Shown in pieces: positions 20,447 to 29,675 of a stretch of DNA of 64,000 nucleotides. This stretch comes from Planctomyces sp. (GTDB lineage Bacteria > Planctomycetota > Planctomycetia > Planctomycetales > Planctomycetaceae). Location of the stretch: NCBI GenBank assembly GCA_019636235.1, contig JAHBXW010000001.1, forward strand, positions 248,001 through 312,000, read 5' to 3'. The notes beneath the pieces are model-generated. The model was not told the DNA's origin. It did not search any database and saw only the letters and a list, made by a program, of their open reading frames with translations. Both the position numbers and the translations under genes were made by a program. Position 1 is the first letter of the stretch. Each line of letters begins with the position of its first letter.

Positions 20447-20968
20447 ATGGCGGCATTCAGACCACCCGATCAACGGACCCTGATCGTCATGCGCCACGCG
20501 AAATCGAGCTGGGACAACCCGGGACAGTCCGATCACGAGCGTCCTCTGAACGAGCGCGGGCGGCGGGACGCGCCGCGGATGGGCCGACTGCTGGAACAAC
20601 GGGGGCTGCTGCCCACGCTGATCGTGTCGTCGACGGCAACGCGCGCCCGGGAAACGGCGAAGGCTGTTGCGCACGCCGCGGGATATTCCGGGCAGATTGT
20701 GCTGGAACCTCGGTTGTATCACGCGACGCGCGGCGACTGGGACGCGGTGCTGCATGGTCTGCCGTCCGATCAGCAGCGGGTGCTGTGCGTGGGCCACAAT
20801 CCGGGGTTGGAGGACCTGCTGCGACGCTGGACGGGGGAGTCGATCGCCATGCCGACGGCAGCTGTGGCGGTCTGCGAGCTGCCGCAATTGCCATGGAAGG
20901 AGATGGATCTGAATTCGGCGACGGTCGAAGCGGTGCATCGGCCGAAAGAACTCGAGGAAGAAGGGTGA
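20447..20968 (+). CDS. SixA-type phosphohistidine phosphatase
   Basis: A 173-residue histidine phosphatase with the catalytic MRHAKSSWDN (histidine of the RHG-type motif near residue 17), an LNERGRRDA block and the second catalytic histidine in CVGHNPGLED. Length and motifs match SixA, which in other bacteria removes phosphate from histidine on phosphotransfer proteins. GGAGG lies upstream of the start. It follows the propeller gene by 36 bp and is probably in the same transcript. The target is unknown; no phosphorelay is encoded nearby. Confidence 0.88.
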   Translation: MAAFRPPDQRTLIVMRHAKSSWDNPGQSDHERPLNERGRRDAPRMGRLLEQRGLLPTLIVSSTATRARETAKAVAHAAGYSGQIVLEPRLYHATRGDWDAVLHGLPSDQQRVLCVGHNPGLEDLLRRWTGESIAMPTAAVAVCELPQLPWKEMDLNSATVEAVHRPKELEEEG

Positions 20969-21056
20969 CACTCCCCGCCGGGAGCGTCAGAATCCGCCTT
21001 CACGACGTCGCCGCGTTCGCGGACGATTTCCGAGTTTCTCACTGACGAACCGCCTG

Positions 21057-22499
21057 ATGACCGTCGCCAATTCGCAGCATGCTCCCTGGAAGCGGACCAG
21101 CCGCACGAAGATCGTGGCCACGATCGGCCCGGCCTGTTCGGGCGTGGACCGGCTGGTCGAACTGGTGCGCGCCGGAGTCGACGTGTTTCGGATCAATACG
21201 GCGCACGGAACGCGCGACGATCACCAGGCTGCGTTGAATGCCGTGCGGGCGGCCGAGGAGCGTCTGGAGAGTCCCGTCGGGGTGCTCGTGGATCTCGCCG
21301 GTCCAAAGATGCGGCTGACCGAACTCGATGGCGGCGAGGTGCAGTGCGTGACGGGCGAGTCGGTCCGAATCCTTCGCGCGGGGCCCCCCGGACCGGGCGA
21401 ACTCGCATCCGCGTACCTGCCGTTGCTCGATGAACTCCGTCCCGGAAACCGGGTGATGCTGGCGGACGGGACGGTCAGTCTGCTGGTCGAGCGGGTTGAA
21501 CCGGGCGCGGCATATTGCACGGTGGTGCAGGGGGGCGTGGTTCGCAGCCGCCAGGGCATCAACCTGCCGGGCGTGAAGCTGAGCGCTCCGGCGGTCAGCC
21601 CCGAGGACGCCGCGAACGCCGAGTGGGCGGCGACGGCCGGCGCGGACTACATCAGTTTGAGCTTCGTGCGGCGGGCCGACGACGTGCGCGGCCTGCGTCG
21701 GCTGTTGCGACGGCTGGGCGCGGAATCGCACATCTGCGCCAAGATCGAAAAGCCGGAGGCCCTCGCCGATCTGGAGGCGATCATTGAAGAAGCCGACTGC
21801 GTGATGGTCGCCCGCGGCGATCTGGGAGTCGAGATCGACATCGCGCAGATGGCCGTCGTGCAGAAGCGGATCGTCGCCGCCTGCCGCAAGGCCTTCCGGC
21901 CCGTGATCATCGCCACGCAGATGCTGGACAGCATGCATCACTCGCGGCTGCCGACGCGGGCGGAAGCGACGGACGTGGCCAACGCCATTCTGGACGGCGC
22001 CGACGCCTGCATGCTGTCCGGAGAAACGGCGGTGGGCAAATATCCCGTGGAATCGGTGGAGATGATGCATCGCATCGCCATCGCGACAGAGCCGCTGCTG
22101 CAGCGGCCTCCGGTGGTGCGGTCCGCGCCGGGGATTTCGCCGATCACGGCGGCGACCACGTCGTCCGCGGTCGAGATCGCCGAGTCCCTCGGAGCGAAGC
22201 TGGTGATCGTCGCTTCGGCCAGCGGGCTGTCCGCGCTGTGCGTGTCCCAGCAGCGGGGCGCCGTGCCGATTGTCGGGGTCAGCGAATCGGCAGCGACGCT
22301 GCGGCGGTTGTGCCTGCACTGGGGAGTGATTCCGCTGCCGAACATGCCGCTGCAGGACGATTCCCGGCTGCTGGACGCGATCATCTCGCGGGGGCTGGCG
22401 ACGGGGGACCTGACGACGGGCGACCGGCTGATCCTGCTGTCGGGGACCGGACTGCCCACCAGCCGGCACAACATGCTGCTCGTTCACGAAATCGGATAG
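21057..22499 (+). CDS. pyk: Pyruvate kinase, probable K+-independent type
   Basis: Transfers phosphate from phosphoenolpyruvate to ADP, the last step of glycolysis. The 480-residue protein has the (beta/alpha)8 start SRTKIVATIGPAC (residues 15-27), the catalytic CAKIEKPEAL and the Mg-binding VARGDLGVEI. The usual RxNFSHG is RINTAHG (45-51) and the usual DTKGPEIR is DLAGPKMR (79-86). These positions form the K+ site and its neighbours in rabbit muscle enzyme (Ser76 to Ala, Thr113 to Leu, Glu117 to Lys, Thr120 to Leu). Lys at 117 is the known mark of K+-independent pyruvate kinases. Confidence 0.95.
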   Translation: MTVANSQHAPWKRTSRTKIVATIGPACSGVDRLVELVRAGVDVFRINTAHGTRDDHQAALNAVRAAEERLESPVGVLVDLAGPKMRLTELDGGEVQCVTGESVRILRAGPPGPGELASAYLPLLDELRPGNRVMLADGTVSLLVERVEPGAAYCTVVQGGVVRSRQGINLPGVKLSAPAVSPEDAANAEWAATAGADYISLSFVRRADDVRGLRRLLRRLGAESHICAKIEKPEALADLEAIIEEADCVMVARGDLGVEIDIAQMAVVQKRIVAACRKAFRPVIIATQMLDSMHHSRLPTRAEATDVANAILDGADACMLSGETAVGKYPVESVEMMHRIAIATEPLLQRPPVVRSAPGISPITAATTSSAVEIAESLGAKLVIVASASGLSALCVSQQRGAVPIVGVSESAATLRRLCLHWGVIPLPNMPLQDDSRLLDAIISRGLATGDLTTGDRLILLSGTGLPTSRHNMLLVHEIG

Positions 22500-22550
22500 A
22501 CTGCATGTCTGTCGGCCGCTTTCATCTCCCGGACATCCTGAGTTGATCGA

Positions 22551-23156
22551 ATGCGATTGATTGTCCAACGGCTCTGGCGGAGCTCCGGTCCGCGGGAATC
22601 GGCGATCGGCGCCGCAATGACGGCCGCAGCCGCCGGCATGTATGCCGTCACGCAGCCGGCCAGCCCGTACGCCCACAGCCCCGCGCGGACGATCGCGGTC
22701 CGCGGCGCGGCGCCCACAGCCGACATCGCGCCGGAACCCGCAACGGCGATGGAGCCCGACGAGGGGTTGACCGACCGGCGGCTTCGCAAGGTCGTCATCG
22801 GACGCTGGCGGACGTACTACCACGGCGAATGGCTGATCGAGAACCGCCCGGACGGCAGCGCCACGATGAACCTGACGTTCGATTTCCTGGCGGCCCTGCG
22901 GTACGGACCGAAGATGTCGGTGCAGCTGAACTGGGTCATTGAAGACGGCCAGATGACCTACGTCATGACGTCCGGCGACCCGAGCGACAAGTTTCAGCGG
23001 ATGATCGACGACTACGGGGACCGCGCCACTTGGAAGTTCCAGACTTTCAGCTCGGATGAAATGAAGCTGCTGAAAGTCGCGGAGTACGAGGAATCGTACG
23101 TCTGGAAGCGAATTGTCGAGGGCGGGGCGTCGGACTCGTCCGCAGCCATGGAATAA
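22551..23156 (+). CDS. Hypothetical protein, possibly exported
   Basis: A 201-residue protein with a moderately hydrophobic, Ala-rich N-terminal segment (residues 18-32), then a Pro/Ala linker to about residue 70. A compact C-terminal domain follows with RLRKVVIGRWRTYYHGEWL, DGSATMNLTFDFLAAL and an aromatic end (YEESYVWKRIVEG). The strand pattern is like small lipocalin-type domains, but I recognise no family. It lies between pyk and the thioredoxin-like gene, 24 bp from the latter, which suggests joint transcription. Confidence 0.75.
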   Translation: MRLIVQRLWRSSGPRESAIGAAMTAAAAGMYAVTQPASPYAHSPARTIAVRGAAPTADIAPEPATAMEPDEGLTDRRLRKVVIGRWRTYYHGEWLIENRPDGSATMNLTFDFLAALRYGPKMSVQLNWVIEDGQMTYVMTSGDPSDKFQRMIDDYGDRATWKFQTFSSDEMKLLKVAEYEESYVWKRIVEGGASDSSAAME

Positions 23157-23179
23157 CTGGCGCTCGCGCAGGAGGTCTC

Positions 23180-23740
23180 ATGTTCCCGTATGCGGAAAAG
23201 CACAAGGCGGGTCTCGAGTATGCCGCGTTTCTCGATCGCTACGCGACGCCCGAGCAGCGGATTCGCTGGGACCGCGTGTTCAGCGAGGTCCGCATTACGG
23301 ACCAGCAGCAATCACTGCTGCAATCGTTCGTCCGGGACATGCCCATTCTGGCGCTCGTGGGGGCCTGGTGCGGCGACTGCGTCAATCAGTGTCCGATCTG
23401 GGAGCGGTTCGCCCAGGTGACGCCGCGCATCCAGGTCCGGTACTTCGATCGGGACGAACACCCGGACCTGGCGGCCGAGTTGTCGACGTGCGGCGCCGCG
23501 CGCGTGCCGGCCGTCGCGTTCCTCAGCGAGGACGGGCACCTCTGCGGACGGTATGGCGACCGGACGCTTTCGAAGTACCGGCGGATCATGTCGTCGCAGG
23601 GCGGCGCGGCCTGCCCGACCGGCCTGGCGACTCCGCAATCGGAACTTGAGGACGTCACACAGGACTGGCTGAACGAGTTTGAACGCATCCAGGCGATGCT
23701 GCGGACGTCCGGCCGGTTGCGGCAACTTCACGGCGACTGA
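23180..23740 (+). CDS. Thioredoxin-family protein with CGDC active site
   Basis: A 186-residue protein behind a perfect AGGAGG. A helical N-terminal extension of about 50 residues precedes a thioredoxin fold: VGAWCGDCVNQCP holds the CxxC redox pair, ARVPAVAFLSEDG provides the cis-proline, and a C-terminal helix follows. No signal peptide is visible, so it is probably cytosolic. CGDC rather than CGPC is common in a TlpA/YbbN-unrelated group whose partners are unknown. Two further Cys (CAACP-like region near residue 145) may be structural. It is convergent with the FAH-family gene. Confidence 0.88.
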   Translation: MFPYAEKHKAGLEYAAFLDRYATPEQRIRWDRVFSEVRITDQQQSLLQSFVRDMPILALVGAWCGDCVNQCPIWERFAQVTPRIQVRYFDRDEHPDLAAELSTCGAARVPAVAFLSEDGHLCGRYGDRTLSKYRRIMSSQGGAACPTGLATPQSELEDVTQDWLNEFERIQAMLRTSGRLRQLHGD

Positions 23741-23772
23741 CATGCGCCGCTGCCGTTGGGCGGGGGCCGGAG

Positions 23773-24579
23773 TCAGACGGCCTCTTCGATGACCGGGTTG
23801 CTCAACAGGCCGATCTTCTCGATGTCGATGTCGACGACGTCGCCCGGCTTCAGATACACGGGGGGCGTCCGCGCCGCGCCGACGCCATGCGGCGTGCCGG
23901 TGAGGATCACCGTCCCCGGCAGCAGCGTTGTGCTGCCGCTGAGAAATTCAATCAGCGTGGGGACGTCGAAGATCATGTCTTCGGTCGTCCAGTCCTGCAT
24001 GACATCGCCGTTGAGGATCGTGCGGATCCGGAGTGCGTTGGGATTGGGGATTTCGTCGGTCGTGACGAGGGCCGGCCCCAGCGGGCAGAAGGTGTCGAAC
24101 GTCTTGCCGCGGCACCACTGGCCGCCGCCCCACTTGATCTGCCAGTCGCGGGCGCTGACGTCGTTCGCGCAGGTGTACCCGGCGACGAAGCTGAGCGCGT
24201 TCTCGCGCGTCGCATTGCGGCAGGCCTGGCCGATGACGACCGCGAGTTCGCATTCATAATCGACCGCGTCGCTGCGAAGCTTGCGGGGCAGGGCGATGGG
24301 GTCGCCGGGGTTCTGCGTCGCGGCGGGGCCTTTCATGAACAGCACGGGCTGATCCGGGTGCGGCTTGCCCCCTTCGTCCGCGTGCTTGCGGTAATTGAGG
24401 CCGATGCACAGGATCGCGCGGGGCTCGATGGGCGCGAGCCGCTTGCCGTCAGAGAGCGGCCTGCCCGTGTCATGGAACCCCGCGGAAATGTCCCCCTCGA
24501 CGGCCGTCAACCTGCCGTCCGCGTGTTCGCAGGCGGTGTGGATCTGTCTGTCGCCGGACTGAATGCGGACGATTCTCAT
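23773..24579 (-). CDS. Fumarylacetoacetate hydrolase (FAH) family protein
   Basis: A 268-residue protein of the FAH superfamily, which cleaves or decarboxylates 2,4-diketo or 2-keto-enoic acids. It has the family blocks ILCIGLNYRKHADEGG, VDYECELAVVIG (carboxylate metal ligands), ANDVSARDWQ and GTPHGVGAARTP. The short N-terminal region matches the ureidoglycolate lyase/acylpyruvase type rather than the eukaryotic hydrolase. It lies downstream of serS on the same strand, 100 bp away. The exact substrate is unknown. Confidence 0.9.
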   Translation of the reverse strand: MRIVRIQSGDRQIHTACEHADGRLTAVEGDISAGFHDTGRPLSDGKRLAPIEPRAILCIGLNYRKHADEGGKPHPDQPVLFMKGPAATQNPGDPIALPRKLRSDAVDYECELAVVIGQACRNATRENALSFVAGYTCANDVSARDWQIKWGGGQWCRGKTFDTFCPLGPALVTTDEIPNPNALRIRTILNGDVMQDWTTEDMIFDVPTLIEFLSGSTTLLPGTVILTGTPHGVGAARTPPVYLKPGDVVDIDIEKIGLLSNPVIEEAV

Positions 24580-24679
24580 GGCGGGGCTTTCTCGAGTGGC
24601 GGGTCAGGGGAGGGTGAATGATCCGGTGCTGCGAAAGGCCGGCGGGCCGCGTCGCGCGTGCGGCCGCCGGAGCCGGGGG

Positions 24680-25957
24680 TCAGGCCTTGGGCGAGATCCG
24701 GTCGCAGCCGACCCAGGGGCGCAGCGCCGGGGGAATTACGACGCTGCCGTCCGCCTGCTGATGGTTTTCCAGGATGGCGATCATCGCCCGCGTGCAGGCG
24801 ACGGCCGTCCCGTTTAATGTGTGGACGAACCGCGTCCCCTTCCAGTCGGGGGACTTGCAGCGAATGCCCAGCCGCCGGGACTGGTAATCGGTGCAGTTCG
24901 AGGCGGACGTCACTTCGCCGTACTCGTTCCGCCCGGGCATCCAGGCTTCGAGATCGAACTTGCGATAGGCCGGTCCGCCCAGGTCGCCGGTGCAGGTGTC
25001 GATGACTCGGTACGGAATCCCCAGGCCCTGGAAGATGTCCTCTTCGATGCGCACGATCGTCGCGTGCAGTTCGTCCGAGGCGGCGACATCCGGCCCGGTG
25101 TAGCCGAACATCTCGACCTTCGTGAACTGGTGCACGCGGTAAATGCCCCGCGTCGCCTTGCCGTGGCCGCCGGCTTCGGTGCGGAAGCAATGCGACAGGC
25201 CGGCGTACTTCCGCGGCAGCGTGCCGGCGTCGAGAATCTCGTCCTTCAGCAGCCCGCCCAGGGTGATCTCCGCCGTCGCCACCAGCGACAGGTCCGTGTT
25301 CTGGACCGAATAGATCTGCGTCTCCGGTCCCCGCGGGTTGAACCCGATCCCCTCCAGGACTTCGTCCCGGGCGAGGTCCGGCGTCGTGAACAGCGTGAAC
25401 CCTTCGGCCCTCAGCTTTGCGACGGCGTACTGCACCAGCGCCAGCTCCAGCAGCACCGCTTCGTTCTTCAGGTAATAGAAGCCGTGCCCGGCGACCTTCG
25501 CCCCGCCCTCGAGATCGACGAGGTCCAGCTGCGACATCAGCTCGACGTGATCGCGCGGCTGGAAATCGAACTTCGGCTTGTCGCCCCACTCCCGGATGGT
25601 CCGGCTGTGAGACTCATCCGGCCCGACCGGGGCGTCCGGATGGGTCATGTTGGGAATCTGCAGTTGCCGGGCGCGAAGCGCCGATTCGACGGCCGCAAGC
25701 TCCTTCTCTTTGTCGGAGACGAGTTCGCGAAGCTCCTTGCCGCGCGCCACAAGGCCGCCGCGCTCGTCCGCGGGGGCCTTCGGTATCTTCCCGGAAACCT
25801 CCTTCTGCTCGTGACGCAGCGCATCGCCGGCGGCGATCAGCGTCCGCCGCTGCTCCGCGAGCGACAGCAGCTCGCCGATCTCGAAGGCCACGCCGCGGTC
25901 GCGGCAGTTCTGCTGAACGGCGTCAGCGTTCTCCGTGATGTACGTCAGGTCGAGCAT
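24680..25957 (-). CDS. serS: Seryl-tRNA synthetase
   Basis: Attaches serine to tRNA-Ser in the cytosol. The 425-residue protein has the long N-terminal coiled-coil arm (about residues 30-100, with KEVSGKIPKAP and KEKELAAVESAL) and a class II core. Motif 2 is CFRTEAGGHGKATRGIYR (257-274) and motif 3 is GTAVACTRAMIAILENHQQ near the end. Length and order match bacterial SerRS throughout. No strong ribosome-binding site precedes the ATG at 25957. Confidence 0.97.
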   Translation of the reverse strand: MLDLTYITENADAVQQNCRDRGVAFEIGELLSLAEQRRTLIAAGDALRHEQKEVSGKIPKAPADERGGLVARGKELRELVSDKEKELAAVESALRARQLQIPNMTHPDAPVGPDESHSRTIREWGDKPKFDFQPRDHVELMSQLDLVDLEGGAKVAGHGFYYLKNEAVLLELALVQYAVAKLRAEGFTLFTTPDLARDEVLEGIGFNPRGPETQIYSVQNTDLSLVATAEITLGGLLKDEILDAGTLPRKYAGLSHCFRTEAGGHGKATRGIYRVHQFTKVEMFGYTGPDVAASDELHATIVRIEEDIFQGLGIPYRVIDTCTGDLGGPAYRKFDLEAWMPGRNEYGEVTSASNCTDYQSRRLGIRCKSPDWKGTRFVHTLNGTAVACTRAMIAILENHQQADGSVVIPPALRPWVGCDRISPKA

Positions 25958-26041
25958 GTTTCGTCGGCGGTCGGCCGGCAGGCGTGTGAAGGACCGGCGC
26001 GGAACCGTCAGGTCCCATCGCGCGGGGAAAAAACGGCGGCG

Positions 26042-27028
26042 TCAATCGAGCTGGCGGAGCCGGACAATCTCCGCTTCCCGCTGCTCAATGAGCGGATCGA
26101 ACTTGGGAATCTCGACCGCGTTGTTGCCCTGTTCGTAGTTGCGGAACCCGAACAGGTAGGTGAAATTCTGCGGGCGCCAGCGATGAAAGAAGAGTTCGTT
26201 CTTGGCGACGATCTGCTCGCGAAGCTGTTCCAGCGGGTCGCTGCTGGAGGTGACCGGGCGCGTGGGATAGGGGGCCGCCGGACGGGGGAGCGCGACTCCC
26301 TCGCGACTGACCTGGAACTGGTCCCTGAGGCGGTGGGCCAGCGCCCAGTATCCGACGGCGTTCCACTGCACGCCGTCGGCGGTGAGGTCGTCTGGCGACA
26401 GGTCCGCTTCGTCCGCCGCGGGCGTGCTGAGATCGATCACTGACGCATTCCGTTCCCCGGCGAACCGCCGAATGGCGTCCGCGAACGTCGCGATGCGGAC
26501 GTTCTGCGCCTCCACCCGCGGCGGATCCGCGGTCGCGGAGGCCGTCATCGGCAACGGCAGAAGGCAGGCGAACCGCGCCCCCGTCGGGCTGAGATCGTCG
26601 ACCAGTTTGCCATACTGGGTCAGGAACCTGCGGAGCCGGCGCTCGCCGCCGCCAAAGGACTCGTTCGCCCCGTACGCGAGAATGATCATCGTCGGCTGCT
26701 GCTCGCGGACGAGTTCCAGCATCCGGGCGTAACCCTGTTCCGGAGAGTCGAACATGCCCCGGGATTCGGCCCAGACGGTGTCGCCGCTCCAGCCGAGGTT
26801 CCGGAAGGTGACAGTGCGATCCGGGTACGACGCCGACAGCATCGTCTCCCAGTAACCGAAAATCTGTTCCCGCTCGATGAGCGTTCCGCCGATCCACACG
26901 ACCCGGTCGCCGTCCCGGAGTTCGACCTTGTCCGCCGCGCGCGCCGCGCAGTCCGCCAGCAGCAGACCGACCGCCGCCGTCAGCACAAGGGGTAGACGGC
27001 TGCCGCGGGAGAGTCGACGCATGCACAT
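26042..27028 (-). CDS. SGNH-like protein with altered catalytic residues
   Basis: The start at 27028 (AGGAG 8 nt upstream) gives 328 residues with a signal peptide (LPLVLTAAVGLLLADCAARA). The fold follows SGNH hydrolases: block I is WIGGTLIERE (45-54), block II NLGWSGDTVW, block III AYGANESF with N122, and block V ADGVQWNAVGYW (217-228). The usual GDS nucleophile position reads G-T (T49) and the usual DxxH reads D218-G-V-Q221, so the Ser and His of the active site are both replaced. A catalytically inactive or changed role is likely. It lies downstream of the LolA-like gene, same strand. Confidence 0.85.
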   Translation of the reverse strand: MCMRRLSRGSRLPLVLTAAVGLLLADCAARAADKVELRDGDRVVWIGGTLIEREQIFGYWETMLSASYPDRTVTFRNLGWSGDTVWAESRGMFDSPEQGYARMLELVREQQPTMIILAYGANESFGGGERRLRRFLTQYGKLVDDLSPTGARFACLLPLPMTASATADPPRVEAQNVRIATFADAIRRFAGERNASVIDLSTPAADEADLSPDDLTADGVQWNAVGYWALAHRLRDQFQVSREGVALPRPAAPYPTRPVTSSSDPLEQLREQIVAKNELFFHRWRPQNFTYLFGFRNYEQGNNAVEIPKFDPLIEQREAEIVRLRQLD

Positions 27029-27198
27029 GGGACAGGACTCCTGCGATCTCCGGGGACGAAAACGAATCGATTGCGGCAGATGGAAGCACACCGGCACCGG
27101 CCGCGTCAAACGTCCGCTGTCAGCGATCCGGGAACGCGCCCCGGACCGCGGCGGCCGTTCAAGCGTCGAGACGGCCGGCGACGTCCCCCGGGCGGGCG

Positions 27199-28206
27199 TC
27201 AGCCGCCGCGGCCAGTTCCGCCGGAATTCGGCGCAACGGGCGGCCCCTGCAGCAACTGGATGAACGCCGCAGTATCGTCCCCTTCCTCGACGCCGGGGGG
27301 CAGCTGAAAGGCGAACGTGTCTGCGGGCAGGTCGACATCGAACTCGACATCGCGGAATTCGAGAATCAGCATCGGCCGATAGGTCTTGCGCTCGGCGGAC
27401 GCGCGCTGCAGGTACGCGAATCTCATCGGGAATTTCGTCTCCCGGTCGAACTCGATCCGCACCGCGTCCGGCATAAAACCGTCCAGCGTCCGCAGCGCCG
27501 AGCCCATCTGCTGATTCAAACGGGCGAGAACGTCGGGTTTCCAGCGGCCCTGGACGATCTGGATCGCCTGCCCCTGGACCGTTTCCTCACGCAGGGACTC
27601 AAACGTCATCGCATGCTCGAGCGCGGCCAGAACCGCTGGCACGCCCCCCAGTCCGAGGTCGGCGGCGTGAATCGGCAGCGCGGCGTTTCGCGCGTTGGGA
27701 GCGGCCCGCAGGATCTGCTGGACGTCCCGGCGCACCGCTTCGATGACCGGCTTGCGGCCATCGCCGGAGGATTCCTCGCCATCCTTGGGGGCGTCCGGCG
27801 CGGCGCGTTCGATCGTGCGCAGGATGTGCAGCACCTGCCCGTCGCAGACTTCCAGCAGGGAGCCGACCGTGTTGCCGACGGTCACTTCGTATTCCAGCCG
27901 TGTGCGGGGGAACTCGCCGGCGATGTACCGCCCCTCGGCGCGAAACCGCCGATCGCCGATGTCGACGCGTTCAATGATCGTCGCCGACACCGATCGCCAC
28001 TGGCTGAGCTGATCCCGCGCGGCCTGCACGAGCGCGACGGCCTCGGCGGACTCGACCGGGTCCGGCTCGGGCGTTGGTTGGGCGACCGGCGGATTCTGCC
28101 CGGCGGCCGGCGCCTGCCAGGCCCGGGCCGTTTTACGCAAGGCCAGACTGCATAAGGCGATCAGCGCCACGGCCACCGCCAATGTCAACTTGGAGCGTCT
28201 TTGCAT
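27199..28206 (-). CDS. LolA-like exported protein
   Basis: The start at 28206 puts a signal anchor first (SKLTLAVAVALIALCSLAL); the open frame upstream to 28329 is rejected. After a Pro-rich linker to about residue 55 a beta-rich domain follows, with SVSATIIERVDIGDRRFRA, PRTRLEYEVTVGN, LLEVCDGQVLHIL and EFRDVEFDVDLPADTFAFQL. The pattern and the final LPADTFxFxLPPGV type segment resemble LolA/outer-membrane lipoprotein carrier proteins of planctomycetes. The family placement is by pattern only. It may be envelope-located and co-transcribed with the SGNH-like gene. Confidence 0.75.
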   Translation of the reverse strand: MQRRSKLTLAVAVALIALCSLALRKTARAWQAPAAGQNPPVAQPTPEPDPVESAEAVALVQAARDQLSQWRSVSATIIERVDIGDRRFRAEGRYIAGEFPRTRLEYEVTVGNTVGSLLEVCDGQVLHILRTIERAAPDAPKDGEESSGDGRKPVIEAVRRDVQQILRAAPNARNAALPIHAADLGLGGVPAVLAALEHAMTFESLREETVQGQAIQIVQGRWKPDVLARLNQQMGSALRTLDGFMPDAVRIEFDRETKFPMRFAYLQRASAERKTYRPMLILEFRDVEFDVDLPADTFAFQLPPGVEEGDDTAAFIQLLQGPPVAPNSGGTGRGG

Positions 28207-28396
28207 GGAACACGGAAAATGCCGGTTTTGCCTCAGAAAACGGCGAGCAGCACGCCGAATCAAGAGGTAGCTGCTTGCGCGGCCCGTGCCATTCCCGGAC
28301 GGGTCGCGTCGATTGTAGACGGTCGTCACAAGGCAGGTCGACCGCAGATCGGTGTTCAGGACGTTCGACGGGACCAGCCATTCGAGGATACTGGCG

Positions 28397-29581
28397 ATGA
28401 AACTGTACTTTCTCGCTCTTGCAACCTTGCTGATCGTCTGCGTGGGCTGTGCTTACGACGGACAGGAAGCGTTCCAACGCAATGAGTACCACGCGCCGCC
28501 TGCGGCGATGCTCGCCCAGCCCGGGCCCATGGTCGCGGGCCCTGGTCCAGGGGTGATGGGCCCCTATGCGATGGGACCCTACGGGATGGGCGCCATGGCC
28601 ATTCCCGGACCTCCGGCGGCGACCCGGACGACTCAGGTCCGCTTCAACGGCCCCGAAGGCATGAACATCGGCTGGCAGATCGGCGAAGCGTTCGCCGAGA
28701 ACCAGTTGATGGCCCCGGCCAGCTACAACTTCGTGCAGGGCGCGTCCTACCGCCTCAAGCTGACGGACATCCCCGGGCGTGAGATGGGCGCGGTCTACCC
28801 GACGCTGCACGTCTACCCGGCCCATCCGACGACCGAGGCGTACCTCGCGCACAACGCCGTGCCGATCCGCATCAACGATGAGGATCTGGACCAGGTCGCG
28901 ACGAACAACTTCGTGACGAAGGTCATCTACCTGCCGGATGCCCGGTACCAGGACCTGGCGATCGCCGGGGTCGAAGAACTGGTCTCCACGCGGCTGCCGC
29001 TGGGTCAGGACCCGATCCAGGAAGCCGACCGCCGCGGCACGATCATGGCCGTCATCCGGATGGGCAACATGAACCTCGAAATGCCCGGCCAGCCGCTCCC
29101 CGGAGCCCAGGTGACGCAGACTGCGTACAACCAGGTTGACGGCGAGAATGGCGACTTCGTGCCGCCCGTCGCCATCGGCGACCTCCGCTCGTGCGGCAGC
29201 GGCGTCCCCAGCGACGTGCTTGTCGCCGGCCCGTCGATCACGCAGTGCGGACCGGGCTGCGGCCCCGTGTGCAACGCGGGCGGACCGACCTGGGGCTACC
29301 CGCACGTCGGCACGCCGATCGGCCTCGCCGGCCCGCCGCACCTGCCGCTGGGCCGTCCGGCCGGACTCAAGTCGCACACCATGCGGAACCTGACCAACGT
29401 CGACGTCGGCCAGCCCGTGGACCACATGCTGATCGACGTCAAGCACGAGCCGGGCATCAGCCTGCCGCACCCGGTCAAGCACGTGCAGTACACTGAGAAG
29501 CACCCGGTCTACAGCCCGGGCGAACTCTCGATGCCGGCCGGCGCCGGAGCTGGCGGAGCCTACTGCCCGCCCGGTTACTGA
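28397..29581 (+). CDS. Lipoprotein with a planctomycete repeat domain (paralogue 1)
   Basis: The start at 28397 (GAGGA upstream) gives 394 residues with a lipobox after [18 protein letters not shown] Pro/Gly/Met-rich linker leads to the core: [57 protein letters not shown] and KVIYLPD. The same order recurs in the next gene (VPIAITAEDIEAAIQNRLVT, KVVYLEQPD), so the two are diverged paralogues. The C-terminal third is Gly/Pro/His-rich. It is divergent from the LolA-like gene. The function is unknown; the protein is envelope-anchored. Confidence 0.85.
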   Translation: MKLYFLALATLLIVCVGCAYDGQEAFQRNEYHAPPAAMLAQPGPMVAGPGPGVMGPYAMGPYGMGAMAIPGPPAATRTTQVRFNGPEGMNIGWQIGEAFAENQLMAPASYNFVQGASYRLKLTDIPGREMGAVYPTLHVYPAHPTTEAYLAHNAVPIRINDEDLDQVATNNFVTKVIYLPDARYQDLAIAGVEELVSTRLPLGQDPIQEADRRGTIMAVIRMGNMNLEMPGQPLPGAQVTQTAYNQVDGENGDFVPPVAIGDLRSCGSGVPSDVLVAGPSITQCGPGCGPVCNAGGPTWGYPHVGTPIGLAGPPHLPLGRPAGLKSHTMRNLTNVDVGQPVDHMLIDVKHEPGISLPHPVKHVQYTEKHPVYSPGELSMPAGAGAGGAYCPPGY

Positions 29582-29612
29582 GCGGCGTCCGCGGCAACTG
29601 TTCTGAACACCC

Positions 29613-29649
29613 ATCAGCCGCCGACGCCTGCGTCCGGCGGCTGATTTTT
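29613..29649 (+). terminator. Rho-independent terminator after the first paralogue
   Basis: An 11-bp perfect stem (ATCAGCCGCCG at 29613-29623 with CGGCGGCTGAT at 29635-29645) runs into TTTTT at 29645-29649. The loop can extend the stem further. It lies 32 bp past the stop at 29581 and 27 bp before the next start. Confidence 0.88.
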
Positions 29650-29675
29650 CATCACGCCCCCCATTAGGCGCCAGC

